This document shows, one piece after another, positions 1 to 8,107 of a DNA stretch of 64,000 bases. The stretch is taken from contig NZ_MSPQ01000001.1 of NCBI RefSeq assembly GCF_001936475.1, positions 744,001-808,000 of the forward strand, read 5' to 3'. The notes below the pieces were generated by a model. The model was not told the origin of the DNA. It ran no database searches and saw nothing but the letters and a program-made list of their open reading frames with translations. The translations under genes were made by a program, and so were the position numbers. Position 1 is the first letter of the stretch. Every line of letters begins with the position of its first letter. The DNA is from Algoriphagus marinus. Its GTDB lineage: Bacteria; Bacteroidota; Bacteroidia; Cytophagales; Cyclobacteriaceae.

Positions 1-1172
1 TGTTCGTATGGATTAACACCATTGCCTGCATAAAATAGGGCATTGCCAGCGACAATCGGGGAAGACAGCACATCGTAAGACGGATCTGTGAGGAGTTGCG
101 GACGATCTTTAGACGCTGAGGCATCGATCGTATACAGGCCATAGCGATCACCCATATCGCTTAAGAAAACGACCTGCTGCCCATCTGGATGCCAAGTAGA
201 TCCAAAGGATGTGTACATGCGGCTCTCTCGAACGCCCCGCCAAATCTCGCGGCTTTGGCTTTCTCCAGGTGCAAGGACGAACAGTTTACGTTCAACCGCC
301 GTGTCGGATGCCGTATCAACCAATAGCGCACCTTCGGGTGACCAGTTGAAGTCGATGACCTGGTTGGCCTGCGGATCTGGCAAATCGAGGTACCTAATGT
401 TTCCGCTTTCTACATCGAGCAGGCCAACCCTGCGAATCTCGTTTGGATCGCCCGGGTAACTTCGGCGTACCTCGTTGGGATTGGTTTCGGCAGCGAGATA
501 ATCCGGGAAAGGCACCTTTCTCATCTCGCGTCGATCAACGACATGAAATGCGATGGTCTTTCCATCTGGGGACCACTTGTACTCTGGCCCACTCCAGATG
601 CCTGGTCCGATTTCACGTTCCGCACGGCTGTAGCGTCCCTTAGGTAAGCTCGAGAGACTGGCGATGCCGAGCTGGGTGAGCTGGCGATTCTCTTTGGAAG
701 TAAAGTCAGCAAGCCAGAGGTCACCGTCCCGTATATACGCTGCTTGCTTACCACTTGGAGATAGAGCTAGGTTACCTGCACCTGCCTCTACGGGCATCAA
801 TTGGAGGTCCTCTCCATTGCTCAGCGAGGTCTGCCATAGATGGTTTCCTCGCAGGCTGAGGATAGTGTTCGTGTCGGTCCAAACAATATCGCGTACTGAC
901 GCGGAGGCTGTATCGGAACTGATGCCCACTTCCTTCCCATCGCTTGTGAATACCCAGAGGCCACGCCTAGGATTTCCTGGTTTACTCCAGGAAAATGCGA
1001 AGTGCTCGCTATTCGGTGCCCAGGCAGGCTGAGAAGGGCTTGTTCCCGTCAATTTTGGCGTGGCGAAGAGGTCATCAAGCGTGAGCTCATCTTGCTGTGC
1101 TGTGACAGCTGTGGGCATCGCCATCAGGAAAGCTGCCATTATCCATATTTGCCAAAAAGAGATCTGTTGCAT
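1..1172 (-). CDS. S9-family serine peptidase, DPP IV-type beta-propeller part (partial, 3' end outside window)
   Basis: The reverse strand is open without a stop from an ATG at 1172 to the window edge (about 390 codons). The product begins with a signal peptide (about 24 residues, ending TAVTAQQ), then the typical opening LTLDDLFATPKLTG and repeated WD40/TolB-like strands such as WAPNSEHFAFSWS, LALSPSGKQAAYIRDGDLWL, YKWSPDGKTIAFHVVD and WHPDGQQVVFLSD. This matches the N-terminal beta-propeller of dipeptidyl-peptidase IV/acylaminoacyl peptidases; the catalytic alpha/beta-hydrolase domain would lie beyond the edge. Likely an exported or periplasmic peptidase. GC content is around 52 %, clearly above the rest of the window, so recent acquisition is possible, or this is a highly expressed gene with biased codons. 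Confidence 0.85.
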   Translation of the reverse strand, partial: MQQISFWQIWIMAAFLMAMPTAVTAQQDELTLDDLFATPKLTGTSPSQPAWAPNSEHFAFSWSKPGNPRRGLWVFTSDGKEVGISSDTASASVRDIVWTDTNTILSLRGNHLWQTSLSNGEDLQLMPVEAGAGNLALSPSGKQAAYIRDGDLWLADFTSKENRQLTQLGIASLSSLPKGRYSRAEREIGPGIWSGPEYKWSPDGKTIAFHVVDRREMRKVPFPDYLAAETNPNEVRRSYPGDPNEIRRVGLLDVESGNIRYLDLPDPQANQVIDFNWSPEGALLVDTASDTAVERKLFVLAPGESQSREIWRGVRESRMYTSFGSTWHPDGQQVVFLSDMGDRYGLYTIDASASKDRPQLLTDPSYDVLSSPIVAGNALFYAGNGVNPYE

Positions 1173-1204
1173 GTGTTTGTTTTAGTGACGGTTTAGAAGT
1201 CATC

Positions 1205-1468
1205 TCAAAAATATGTTGTAATGACTTCTGGTAAAATAATCTTGTACTGTTTAACTATCGCTCTCGCCATTTTCGCGAGGACTTTCTGAAGATCTTCCAA
1301 GTCGGATTTTTTCGTTTTTTCATCTACCTTGAACGGTGAATATAGACCAAAAAGAGAATCGTTCCAACGGGCGAATATGCCTGTGGTCAAGAGGTGATTG
1401 GGGACACTCACATGGGCGAAGATATCACCGAAAATCCGGTCCGAAAATCCGGTCCAAAAAAACGTCAC
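1205..1468 (-). CDS. hypothetical protein or gene remnant (weak)
   Basis: Open frame of 87 codons with a GTG start. The C-terminal half (KVDEKTKKSDLEDLQKVLA and the following amphipathic stretch) has a composition like real protein, whereas the first 25 residues lie antisense to the Ppx/GppA remnant and are probably not genuine. I do not recognise a family. It may be the 3' end of a decayed gene fused by a rearrangement breakpoint near 1440. Listed only because this gap otherwise has no explanation. Confidence 0.2.
   Translation of the reverse strand: MTFFWTGFSDRIFGDIFAHVSVPNHLLTTGIFARWNDSLFGLYSPFKVDEKTKKSDLEDLQKVLAKMARAIVKQYKIILPEVITTYF
1430..1455 (+). repeat. 13-bp tandem duplication at a rearrangement breakpoint
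   Basis: GAAAATCCGGTCC occurs twice without spacer (1430-1442 and 1443-1455). It sits where similarity to the Ppx/GppA family begins, so it probably marks the breakpoint that truncated that gene. Confidence 0.6.
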
Positions 1469-1693
1469 AAAAAGTTCAAAAAGCTGGATAAGAATTTACG
1501 AAGATTGGTCAAAGGACTTTCAGGGATTTTGAGGGTCGCGGTAGGATTGGATAAAACCAAAAATCAATGGGTGGAAAACGTCTATTGCATCCCTTCGGAG
1601 GATAAGCTGTGCATCAAGCTATTCGGGGAAGAAAGCCTGGATCTGGAGATCTGGGAGGCACAGCGTTTTTCGGATACCTTGGAAGAATTTTAG
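1443..1693 (+). pseudogene. C-terminal remnant of an exopolyphosphatase (Ppx/GppA-type) gene
   Basis: The frame reads RKSGPKKRHKKF, then LVKGLSGILRVAVGLDKTKN and a closing beta-alpha segment ending ISDTLEEF-like (SDTLEEF). This is the pattern of the C-terminal HD-like domain of Ppx/GppA phosphatases, in which an LA-x-LLRIADALDRSH-like helix is followed by a short sheet and a final helix rich in acidic residues. Only about 80 of the usual 300-500 residues remain. Upstream codons in the same frame (a GTG start at 1394 is possible) do not look like the family, and a stop lies at 1343. I read this as a truncated, non-functional gene; a small expressed protein of 99 residues cannot be excluded. 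Confidence 0.6.
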
Positions 1694-1782
1694 GCTTGGA
1701 AGTAGAAATTGTCAAAGGTTGAGTCAATTACCTGAACTGAGGGGAAGGGGTAGAAAAGGAATTTCAAATTCCTGAAAATATG

Positions 1783-1925
1783 AAAGCGTAGTTTCTCCCG
1801 TACAGCTGCCGGGACTACGCTTAGGCTAGCGCTCTACGCCTAGCGGGGGAACCTCTCCGGTTCCGTGCAACAGCGGTTTCATTGTTCGTGCTACGCACGC
1901 AACGAAAACCTAGTTGTTAGGCTCA
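1783..1925. repeat. family A repeat copy 1 with nested hairpins downstream of the 209-residue gene
   Basis: A nested inverted repeat runs from 1783 to 1822: outer arms AAGCGTAGT and ACTACGCTT, inner arms CCCG and CGGG around a centre TACAGCTGC. It is followed by a small hairpin (GGAACC / GGTTCC, 1849-1864) and an imperfect stem (GTTCGTGC / GCACGCAAC, about 1883-1902). The segment ends with GTTAGGC just after the stop codon of the gene at 1930. The outer arms are those of the dispersed repeat found at seven other places in the window. No protein-coding potential. Confidence 0.6.
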
Positions 1926-1929
1926 GTTG

Positions 1930-2559
1930 TTATTTTTCAAGTTCAACTCTTATGTGGTTTAGTAACCCTTTTAACCATTTTGATACTTGCTCTGAACTTT
2001 TAATTGTATGTATATGAGATTGGTCTCCCTGCCAATTTCCATTCATTGCAAAATGAATTTTTTTAACATCAAAAAGTTTTGTTCTATGGTCTTCCAAAAG
2101 TGAAACAAAGTCTCCATTATCAAAATGGTTTGAATATTCTTCAAATGTTCTTTCAACAGCTTGACTTGATGTGATATGCCAATGCGGTTGGGAATGTAGT
2201 TCGTTTGGGTTATTAAAATCATCCCATTCTGCCCTAAATAGCTGTGTTTTTATTTCATCAGAATCTTCACCTTCATAAACTGAAATTGAAATATTTGTAT
2301 GAATTACTGATATTAATTTTTGACCTATTTTCGATTTCTCGACAATAAACTTAACTTCAATAAACAACCAATATTTGTCAAACCATTTCAAAACTTTAAC
2401 TGGCTCTGAATCATATCTATTTAATGCAGTCGAACTACCTTCAATTCTAAATATATAAATATTGTGATGACCTTTATATGGGGCTAACCTAAATGTTTCT
2501 ACAAATAGTATTTTGCACTCTTTGTTAATTGTACCTACTATGCCAAGATAATCAGTCAT
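1930..2559 (-). CDS. hypothetical protein encoded directly behind a DNA methylase
   Basis: 209 residues, no signal peptide or membrane segment, acidic with many aromatic residues; I do not recognise a family. It starts 4 bases after the stop of the TaqI-like methylase gene, so the two are almost certainly co-transcribed and translationally linked. A histidine-rich stretch (HSQPHWHITSSQ, about residues 121-132) stands out. In restriction-modification loci a gene in this position is often a restriction, specificity or control subunit, but no PD-(D/E)xK, HNH or GIY-YIG motif can be seen. AT-rich like the methylase, suggesting joint transfer. Confidence 0.7.
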   Translation of the reverse strand: MTDYLGIVGTINKECKILFVETFRLAPYKGHHNIYIFRIEGSSTALNRYDSEPVKVLKWFDKYWLFIEVKFIVEKSKIGQKLISVIHTNISISVYEGEDSDEIKTQLFRAEWDDFNNPNELHSQPHWHITSSQAVERTFEEYSNHFDNGDFVSLLEDHRTKLFDVKKIHFAMNGNWQGDQSHIHTIKSSEQVSKWLKGLLNHIRVELEK

Positions 2560-2563
2560 ATTT

Positions 2564-4885
2564 CTATCTATTAGGATAAAAGTAAGATTTGAGAATGTCG
2601 TCTATAACGGGCTTTACAAAGGAATTATCATTTTCTAATTCTTTACCTAATTCGACTAATTTTAAATACACACCACTCTCTTGCAAATTATCCTTATGAA
2701 TATTTGGTACAGGTATATTCTTTATTTGAATTTTACCCAAATCATAACCTGACATTATTGGTTTTGAATAAACAGATAGTAACACATCAAAGATGTTACT
2801 GCTAAAACAAGCCAAATAAAAATAGTAATCATTCAGTTTAAAATCCTTTTTCGGAATAAATGCGTTTCCTTCTTCAATAATGCAATCTCCTTGTTTGTCA
2901 AATGCAAAGGAATTCGAGTTTCCGAACCTATTTGAATATAGTCTTGATTCTTTAGTAAATTGCCAATTTCTTGGTCTAGTTAATGACCACCATTGATTTA
3001 TACCTTTTCTTTTCTCAAGAATCTCTTTATTTGGTAATAAATGGGTATTATAGAAGTCCAACTCAACCAACTCAGTTTCATTTTTGAATATCAAGCCTTC
3101 TTTGTTGTAAGGAAACCAACTGTATTCGGTAATAATCAGTTTCCCTAACTTAATAGAGTTGTTTGTTAATATTGGTCTGAATAGTTTTTTTTCTGGCTCC
3201 GTTAATAATTCAAATTCATCAGATGTTATTTTAAAAATGTTTTTTACACCAAGCAAAGCTCCTTGCGAAATATTAAAAATATCCCCGATGGTTGATAGTT
3301 TTCCTGCTTTGTAGTAAATACTTAATTCTTTTATGAATTCATTTTCATCAAATGAAATTAGCTTCCAACTATTATTTACTATTGGAAAATAATGTGGAGT
3401 ATAAATGCTAAAGTTCTTAGTGTTGATTGAAAGCTCATTGTTAGAATTCATTTTTCTAAATTCTCTCAATGCATCTTGAACAACTCCTTTTTCATTTTTT
3501 GTCCACAAAACTTTAGGTAGTTGAAGTGATTGATTCTTTGAAGCGATAAATAAACTTACATCTGTCAATGCATCTTCAAAAACATAATTACCTAATTTGG
3601 CCAATACCTTGAAATTTAATTCTTCACCGATTTTATTTCTAAGGTCAGAGTATATCTCAGAATAAAAAATTGAAGTAGGTAGCACACAGCCAATAACACC
3701 ATTATTTGACAAGGATTGACTTGCCTTATAGAAGAATGCAGTTGCTTGGTTTGGTCTAGTTTTTCTAACAACGTCACTCAGAATACTTAGTACGGTATCA
3801 CGACTAGATTTCTCCTTTAACAATTCCCAAGAGAGAAATGGAGGATTCATTAAAATAATGTCATTGTGCCCCCAATCTTCAACTAAAGAATCATCAACTC
3901 GTTTTACAACAATATTTAATTCATTGTTCCACTGCTTACGGTTTTCATAAGTTAAAAGAAAGCTCGATGTTCTTATTGCACTATCAGAAGAGTCAAATCC
4001 TTTTACAGTAATATTTCCTTTATAATCTTTATTTTTTAATTGTTTTAATATTTCAATTAAAAACTCAGATGAGCCACACGAAGGGTCTAGAATTGTGATT
4101 TGGGGCTTAGATAAATCGAAGGTTTTTAATGTGTTTTCTACTATACTCCTTGCAATATATTGGGGTGTGTAATGAATACTTGAATATGCATCTAATCTAG
4201 TTTCTAATTTACTTGAAACACCACCAAATAAGTCCCTTTGAGGGTTAAAGTAAATTACTTCCCGATGAGCTTCTTGGAAAAGTACACCTGCTGTATGCCG
4301 AAGAATTAAATCTAGATTTGGTTTAATGTTTCTTACACCCTGATTTAATCGCTCTACAAAGTAGTCAAACCTATCTGGAATTTTAGAGTTTGATATGTTC
4401 CATTTATTGTAATCAATATTTGATATGTCTTCTTCGAGGCTTACTAATAATGTAAAAAGTAAATTTATTGTTTCTGATGAATCCTGCTTTTCAAAAGTTA
4501 TATTTCTAAGTTGTCTAAAAATATCGAGAATGAAAGGAACTACATCGTTTTGTGTCTTGTGAGACTTTGATGAAAGGTACTTATAAAATTGTCCTAAGTT
4601 AAATTCTATCTTTTTATTTGGAATATTTTCTGTTTTACCTTCAAACCAATTAACCACTTCTACTGAATCTTCATTTATAAAAAGAAAATTTTTAGTGTTA
4701 GTCGACCAAGATTCTCCATAAATTGTACCCTGATTTTCATCGCCTCTTGCAGCAGTTTTTAGGCAGAAATCACCTTGTCCACCATTGAGCATAAGAAACT
4801 TATCTGCTTGATTAAGTGGATTTAACTTCATTGGAAGTAAACCGAAATTTGATTCCCAAATGTTTATGTCTTTTAAGTTATTCAC
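2564..4885 (-). CDS. N6-adenine DNA methyltransferase of the TaqI / type IIG kind
   Basis: 773 residues. The conserved series is visible: HYTPQYIARSIV (about 238-249) before motif I LDPSCGSSEFLIEIL (266-280), the acidic loop GFDSSDSAIR, and the catalytic motif IV ILMNPPFLSWE (345-354). The remaining ~400 residues form a TaqI-like target-recognition region with features such as LSTIGDIFNISQGALLG and IIEEGNAFIPKKD. It would methylate adenine N6 in a specific site. The N-terminal 230 residues are helical without an evident nuclease motif, so cleavage, if any, would need the 209-residue partner. Start is GTG at 4885; a TACCTTTG -7 element lies only 5 bases upstream, so the message would be nearly leaderless, or translation starts later (Met19). 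Very AT-rich, typical of mobile modification genes. Confidence 0.85.
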   Translation of the reverse strand: MNNLKDINIWESNFGLLPMKLNPLNQADKFLMLNGGQGDFCLKTAARGDENQGTIYGESWSTNTKNFLFINEDSVEVVNWFEGKTENIPNKKIEFNLGQFYKYLSSKSHKTQNDVVPFILDIFRQLRNITFEKQDSSETINLLFTLLVSLEEDISNIDYNKWNISNSKIPDRFDYFVERLNQGVRNIKPNLDLILRHTAGVLFQEAHREVIYFNPQRDLFGGVSSKLETRLDAYSSIHYTPQYIARSIVENTLKTFDLSKPQITILDPSCGSSEFLIEILKQLKNKDYKGNITVKGFDSSDSAIRTSSFLLTYENRKQWNNELNIVVKRVDDSLVEDWGHNDIILMNPPFLSWELLKEKSSRDTVLSILSDVVRKTRPNQATAFFYKASQSLSNNGVIGCVLPTSIFYSEIYSDLRNKIGEELNFKVLAKLGNYVFEDALTDVSLFIASKNQSLQLPKVLWTKNEKGVVQDALREFRKMNSNNELSINTKNFSIYTPHYFPIVNNSWKLISFDENEFIKELSIYYKAGKLSTIGDIFNISQGALLGVKNIFKITSDEFELLTEPEKKLFRPILTNNSIKLGKLIITEYSWFPYNKEGLIFKNETELVELDFYNTHLLPNKEILEKRKGINQWWSLTRPRNWQFTKESRLYSNRFGNSNSFAFDKQGDCIIEEGNAFIPKKDFKLNDYYFYLACFSSNIFDVLLSVYSKPIMSGYDLGKIQIKNIPVPNIHKDNLQESGVYLKLVELGKELENDNSFVKPVIDDILKSYFYPNR

Positions 4886-4889
4886 AGTG

Positions 4890-4897
4890 CAAAGGTA
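4890..4897 (-). promoter_or_regulatory. putative Bacteroidota -7 promoter element for the methylase operon
   Basis: On the reverse strand TACCTTTG matches TAnnTTTG. It is unusually close (5 bases) to the GTG start. No clear -33 TTTG at the standard spacing. Confidence 0.35.
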
Positions 4898-5082
4898 AAA
4901 ATTTGTCCTCTGTTATTTGATTTTATTCAGGTAATTTAATCGTAATCCGGGATTCCTACAATTGTGCCTAATCTCTTTACTTCCGCAACCACCTTCTTAA
5001 GGCATCCAAATAGGCCTGTTTAGCGAAATTACTTGCGAGTATTCCCAAACCACAAGAACCCCAATTTCCCCTTCCCCCACAA

Positions 5083-5098
5083 TACCCTTTACAGGGTA
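5083..5098. promoter_or_regulatory. 7-2-7 palindrome (family B site a)
   Basis: TACCCTTTACAGGGTA lies 25 bases beyond the stop of the S15 peptidase gene and about 200 bases upstream of the methylase gene. It has the half-site geometry of NarL-type regulators and is related to sites at 22117, 22393 and 28002. It could also act as a short terminator hairpin with a TATATTT tail in the + direction. Confidence 0.45.
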
Positions 5099-5122
5099 TA
5101 TTTCACTGAATCTTCACCTTTT

Positions 5123-6946
5123 TTACTTCACAGCCTTCTCCAACGCAGCTTTTCCTCCCACCACCGGAAGGGTCAAGACAGTTCCATCCAGATCTATCGT
5201 TAGTTCTGTGCCAGGCTTGGGTAGAATTGTAAACTCGGCATCTGAGGAGAAGATCATCAGACCAATCTGCTGTCCTGCTGCGATGATCTGATCGTCCGGC
5301 TGCAAGTCGAAGCTTACCTCGTAGAACTTCTCAGGCACCAAAGGCTCTCCTTTACGGATGGAGGCGTGGTTTTGTGGATCTGCCCAGCCTCGGGTAATGA
5401 TATTATCCGTGATTTTTGCGTTTCTTCCTTCTGTCCAAGGCAGGGAAACCAACCAAACTGAAAGGTTGGCTGCAGGTTTATTGGATGCTATTTTGACAGT
5501 AATCTTCGGAATTCCAGAAATATGAACCGGCTCTGTGAGTACCGGGCTAAGGTAGAGCAAGCGATGCTCGGTGTAATCTGCCTGCGCCAGCGCAGATCCT
5601 GGAAAGGAATAGTTATCCACCAAAGTTTCCTGCTTTCCGGAAGTCATTTTCTCCAGTCCCATTCCACCTGCTGCAGGAGCTCCAGCGCTCAGGTAGAAAC
5701 TTACCGGAGAAGCTTGAGGATTTGGGAAGTCCGCATAAGGAGTTGGATTGCTTTGCTCGTCTCGTTCTCGGACGATATAGGCTTTAGGTCCTTCTTCCGC
5801 GCCGTTATCTACCCCATGAAGGTACTTGGTAAACCATTGATTCATCATAGCAAATGGGGGAGGCCCGCCATGCCCGTTTTGATGATAATAGATTTTAGCC
5901 GGAATCCCTTTGGCGCGAGCCGCATCATAAATTCTGTAGCTGTGCTCCGGCATCACGTTCCAGTCATTGAAACCATGTGACATCAACAGTGCAGCTTTCA
6001 TTGGGCCCATGTCATTGAGGTAGTCACGGCCAGCCCAGAAGTCATTGTAGTCGCCGCTGGCTCGATCCATGCCTTGGGCCATTTCTGTATCACGGACTGT
6101 TTTATTGTTATAGGCTCTTTTGGATTCATCGCCGCTATGGATGAAATCATACAATACATCGATGTCTTCTCCTGGATATCCTCCCGGTGATCGGACGAGT
6201 CCATTGGACCTGTAATAATGATAATAGGATGTATTGGGAGCGATGGGGATTATGGCCTCCAGGCCTTTTACGCCAGTAGTTGCTGCTGCCAGAGGAAGCG
6301 TACCGTTGTAGGAAGTTCCTGTCATTCCTACTTTCCCGGTGGACCAAAATGCGTACACTTTTTCATTTCCATCCGGCGTGGTATAGCCATTGTCTTTGCC
6401 GGTGAGCCATTCGATCACGGCCTTTGGAGCTAAGGATTCATTGTCTCCACCGACGGTAGGGGAACCCTGAGAAAGCCCGGTGCCCGGAGAGGAGGAGTGA
6501 ACCACAATGTAGCCACGCGGCACCCAAAGCATAATTTCGGAATTGGAGATGATCGGCCGCCCACCTGTGCGCACGACCTCGAATTTGTTTCTTGGAGGAG
6601 CCGGAGCACCCAGTTCATGTTTTACCTCCCAAAAGATAGGAGCACTTCCGGCCGTGCCTGCATAATATGGGCTGCTGGCATAGACTACAGGAAGTTTAAG
6701 TCCCTCCGTCTCGGTTTGCATTGGTCGGGTCACATCCACATGCATGCGGTCTTTTTTACCGTCTCCATCGGTGTCAAACTCCGTTTCCACCCAGAGATCA
6801 GTACGGATCCAGTTGGCGGAATCTTTCAGTTCCGGGATGATTTGAGCTTCCCCGTTTTCAAAAATAGGTTTGACTTGGGCGAATAGGGGGTAAGTTCCCA
6901 TTCCTAGGAAAAGGAGAAAAAGTGCAGCCTGTTTGAGGAGTTTCAT
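5123..6946 (-). CDS. secreted S15-family peptidase / CocE-type hydrolase (X-Pro dipeptidyl-peptidase-like)
   Basis: 607 residues with a Sec signal peptide (about 1-24, ending PLFAQ). The nucleophile elbow GMTGTSYNG (Ser212) is the S15 signature; the acid is probably Asp328 in MSHGFNDWNV and the base His359 in HQNGHGG. The C-terminal third is the jelly-roll domain of the family (VSFDLQPDDQIIAAGQQIGL). This is close to bacterial X-Pro dipeptidyl-peptidases, which remove Xaa-Pro dipeptides; CocE-type esterases share the fold, so the substrate is uncertain. Residues 57-68 (DTDGDGKKDRMH) resemble a calcium-binding loop often seen in exported members. Own transcription unit; composition like the host. 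Confidence 0.85.
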   Translation of the reverse strand: MKLLKQAALFLLFLGMGTYPLFAQVKPIFENGEAQIIPELKDSANWIRTDLWVETEFDTDGDGKKDRMHVDVTRPMQTETEGLKLPVVYASSPYYAGTAGSAPIFWEVKHELGAPAPPRNKFEVVRTGGRPIISNSEIMLWVPRGYIVVHSSSPGTGLSQGSPTVGGDNESLAPKAVIEWLTGKDNGYTTPDGNEKVYAFWSTGKVGMTGTSYNGTLPLAAATTGVKGLEAIIPIAPNTSYYHYYRSNGLVRSPGGYPGEDIDVLYDFIHSGDESKRAYNNKTVRDTEMAQGMDRASGDYNDFWAGRDYLNDMGPMKAALLMSHGFNDWNVMPEHSYRIYDAARAKGIPAKIYYHQNGHGGPPPFAMMNQWFTKYLHGVDNGAEEGPKAYIVRERDEQSNPTPYADFPNPQASPVSFYLSAGAPAAGGMGLEKMTSGKQETLVDNYSFPGSALAQADYTEHRLLYLSPVLTEPVHISGIPKITVKIASNKPAANLSVWLVSLPWTEGRNAKITDNIITRGWADPQNHASIRKGEPLVPEKFYEVSFDLQPDDQIIAAGQQIGLMIFSSDAEFTILPKPGTELTIDLDGTVLTLPVVGGKAALEKAVK

Positions 6947-7065
6947 AATTGTGGGTTCTTGATTGTATAAGGAAAGTCAATATAAGGCAAAAAGGATTAT
7001 TGGAAGCTGTTCTTTTATGAGATTGCTTGTTTGATTCGATCAAAGCAGGAAAAGGCGTTAAAATA

Positions 7066-7149
7066 AAAACCGCCGCAGCGGGTGTTTTTAGCCTTGGGCC
7101 GGATGGGCAGGCAAACTACGCTTAGACGACGATCTAACTACACGTGGAC
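7066..7149. repeat. family A repeat copy 2, with a CCGC/GCGG hairpin
   Basis: The gap from 6947 to 7291 holds a small hairpin (AACCGC / GCGGGT with a T-run, about 7066-7090) and a partial repeat (7111-7149) in which AACTACGCTTAGACGACG is followed by a diverged second half (GATCTAACTACACG). The left arm AAGCGTAGTT is missing. Nothing else is seen in the gap apart from the leader of the small + strand genes. Confidence 0.5.
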
Positions 7150-7262
7150 TTGGAGTAAGAAGCAGATTCTCTAGAAGTTAAGTCGGAAAGTAAAAAAATA
7201 TATTATTTTTGGGCTATACCGATAGTTTTTTCGTTAAATCACATTAATAATAATGAATTGAG

Positions 7263-7270
7263 TATCTTTG
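7263..7270 (+). promoter_or_regulatory. putative -7 promoter element
   Basis: TATCTTTG fits TAnnTTTG and stands 22 bases before the ATG at 7292. No convincing -33 element at the usual distance. Confidence 0.45.
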
Positions 7271-7291
7271 TATTTTAAACATTTAAAACAA

Positions 7292-7672
7292 ATGAAAACC
7301 CTAGAAGCGAATATCGACATATCTAGAAACCCTAAAGGCATTCTAAAATCCGTTTCGCTAGCTTTACCTGTATGGACAAAGGAAAGCGAGGATGGATTTC
7401 TTTCTGTAAATATCCCTATTTTAGGAATTAAAACTTTTGCAAAGGATGAGGCTGATGTAGATTCAGCAATTAAGGAAGCTATAACTCTGTTTTGCAAAAA
7501 TGCAGAAGATTTTGGCAATGGTTTAGAAAATGAACTTATGTTAGCTGGCTGGAATTCTACTGAAAGAAAATTTCATAATTCCTCACTTTATTGGTCAACT
7601 AATGATGATATTATAGATTTAATAATAGAGACTGGTAGTCCATATTCAGAAACTCTAGAACTTACTGCATAA
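7292..7672 (+). CDS. hypothetical protein, first of an overlapping pair
   Basis: 126 residues from ATG at 7292; a start 24 bases earlier is possible but lies on the promoter. The sequence has a beta-rich N-terminus (MKTLEANIDISRNPKG), a central helix with DSAIKEAITLFCKNAEDFG and an acidic end. The central part recalls HicB-like or other partly-degraded RNase H-fold antitoxins, but no firm match can be claimed. A TATCTTTG -7 element lies at 7263-7270, 22 bases upstream. The stop codon overlaps the start of the next gene by one base, as in many toxin-antitoxin pairs. Confidence 0.65.
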   Translation: MKTLEANIDISRNPKGILKSVSLALPVWTKESEDGFLSVNIPILGIKTFAKDEADVDSAIKEAITLFCKNAEDFGNGLENELMLAGWNSTERKFHNSSLYWSTNDDIIDLIIETGSPYSETLELTA

Positions 7673-7965
7673 TGTCTAATAATTTTTATCCTAGTGTCAA
7701 TGCGGATTTTTTGTTAGAAAAAATTAGAAATAGCCCAAAAATAGATGCTGACACCGAAAAACGTGTTGGAAATTCATACTCATTTTTGATGCGTGGAGAT
7801 AGACCAATTTATAAGCGTCAAATAACTTTGCGATCAATTAACGGCGAATTTAATTTCATGCAAGCATCATCAAAGGCTATTTTACTTGGCTTTATGTCTG
7901 AATTTTTAGAATATCTTGAAAATGAGAAGGGTTATAAAGACGGTGGGTATACTTCTGAAAACTAA
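7672..7965 (+). CDS. hypothetical protein, second of an overlapping pair
   Basis: 97 residues; the ATG shares its A with the last base of the preceding stop (TAATG), indicating coupled translation. Features are a charged N-terminus with NADFLLEKIRNSPKID, a basic strand (RGDRPIYKRQITL) and a C-terminal helix LGFMSEFLEYLENEKGYKDG. I do not recognise it. Together with the upstream gene it has the size and arrangement of a toxin-antitoxin module, but no catalytic motif is visible. AT-rich. Confidence 0.6.
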   Translation: MSNNFYPSVNADFLLEKIRNSPKIDADTEKRVGNSYSFLMRGDRPIYKRQITLRSINGEFNFMQASSKAILLGFMSEFLEYLENEKGYKDGGYTSEN

Positions 7966-8050
7966 TTAAAAGAGGTTTTCTCATAAGTCAATTCAGGAGC
8001 CTGAGATTTGGCTGTATGAAAATTGACTCAGATACCTACCCGAATAAATC

Positions 8051-8084
8051 AAAGGCTGCCCCTACTTTTGAGACAGCCTCTTCT
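8051..8084. terminator. bidirectional terminator-like hairpin
   Basis: Arms AAGGCTG and CAGCCTC with a 17-base loop between the convergent genes ending at 7965 and 8108; weak T-rich flanks on both sides. Confidence 0.4.
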
Positions 8085-8107
8085 TAGACCTAAGATTAAT
8101 TCAGATT

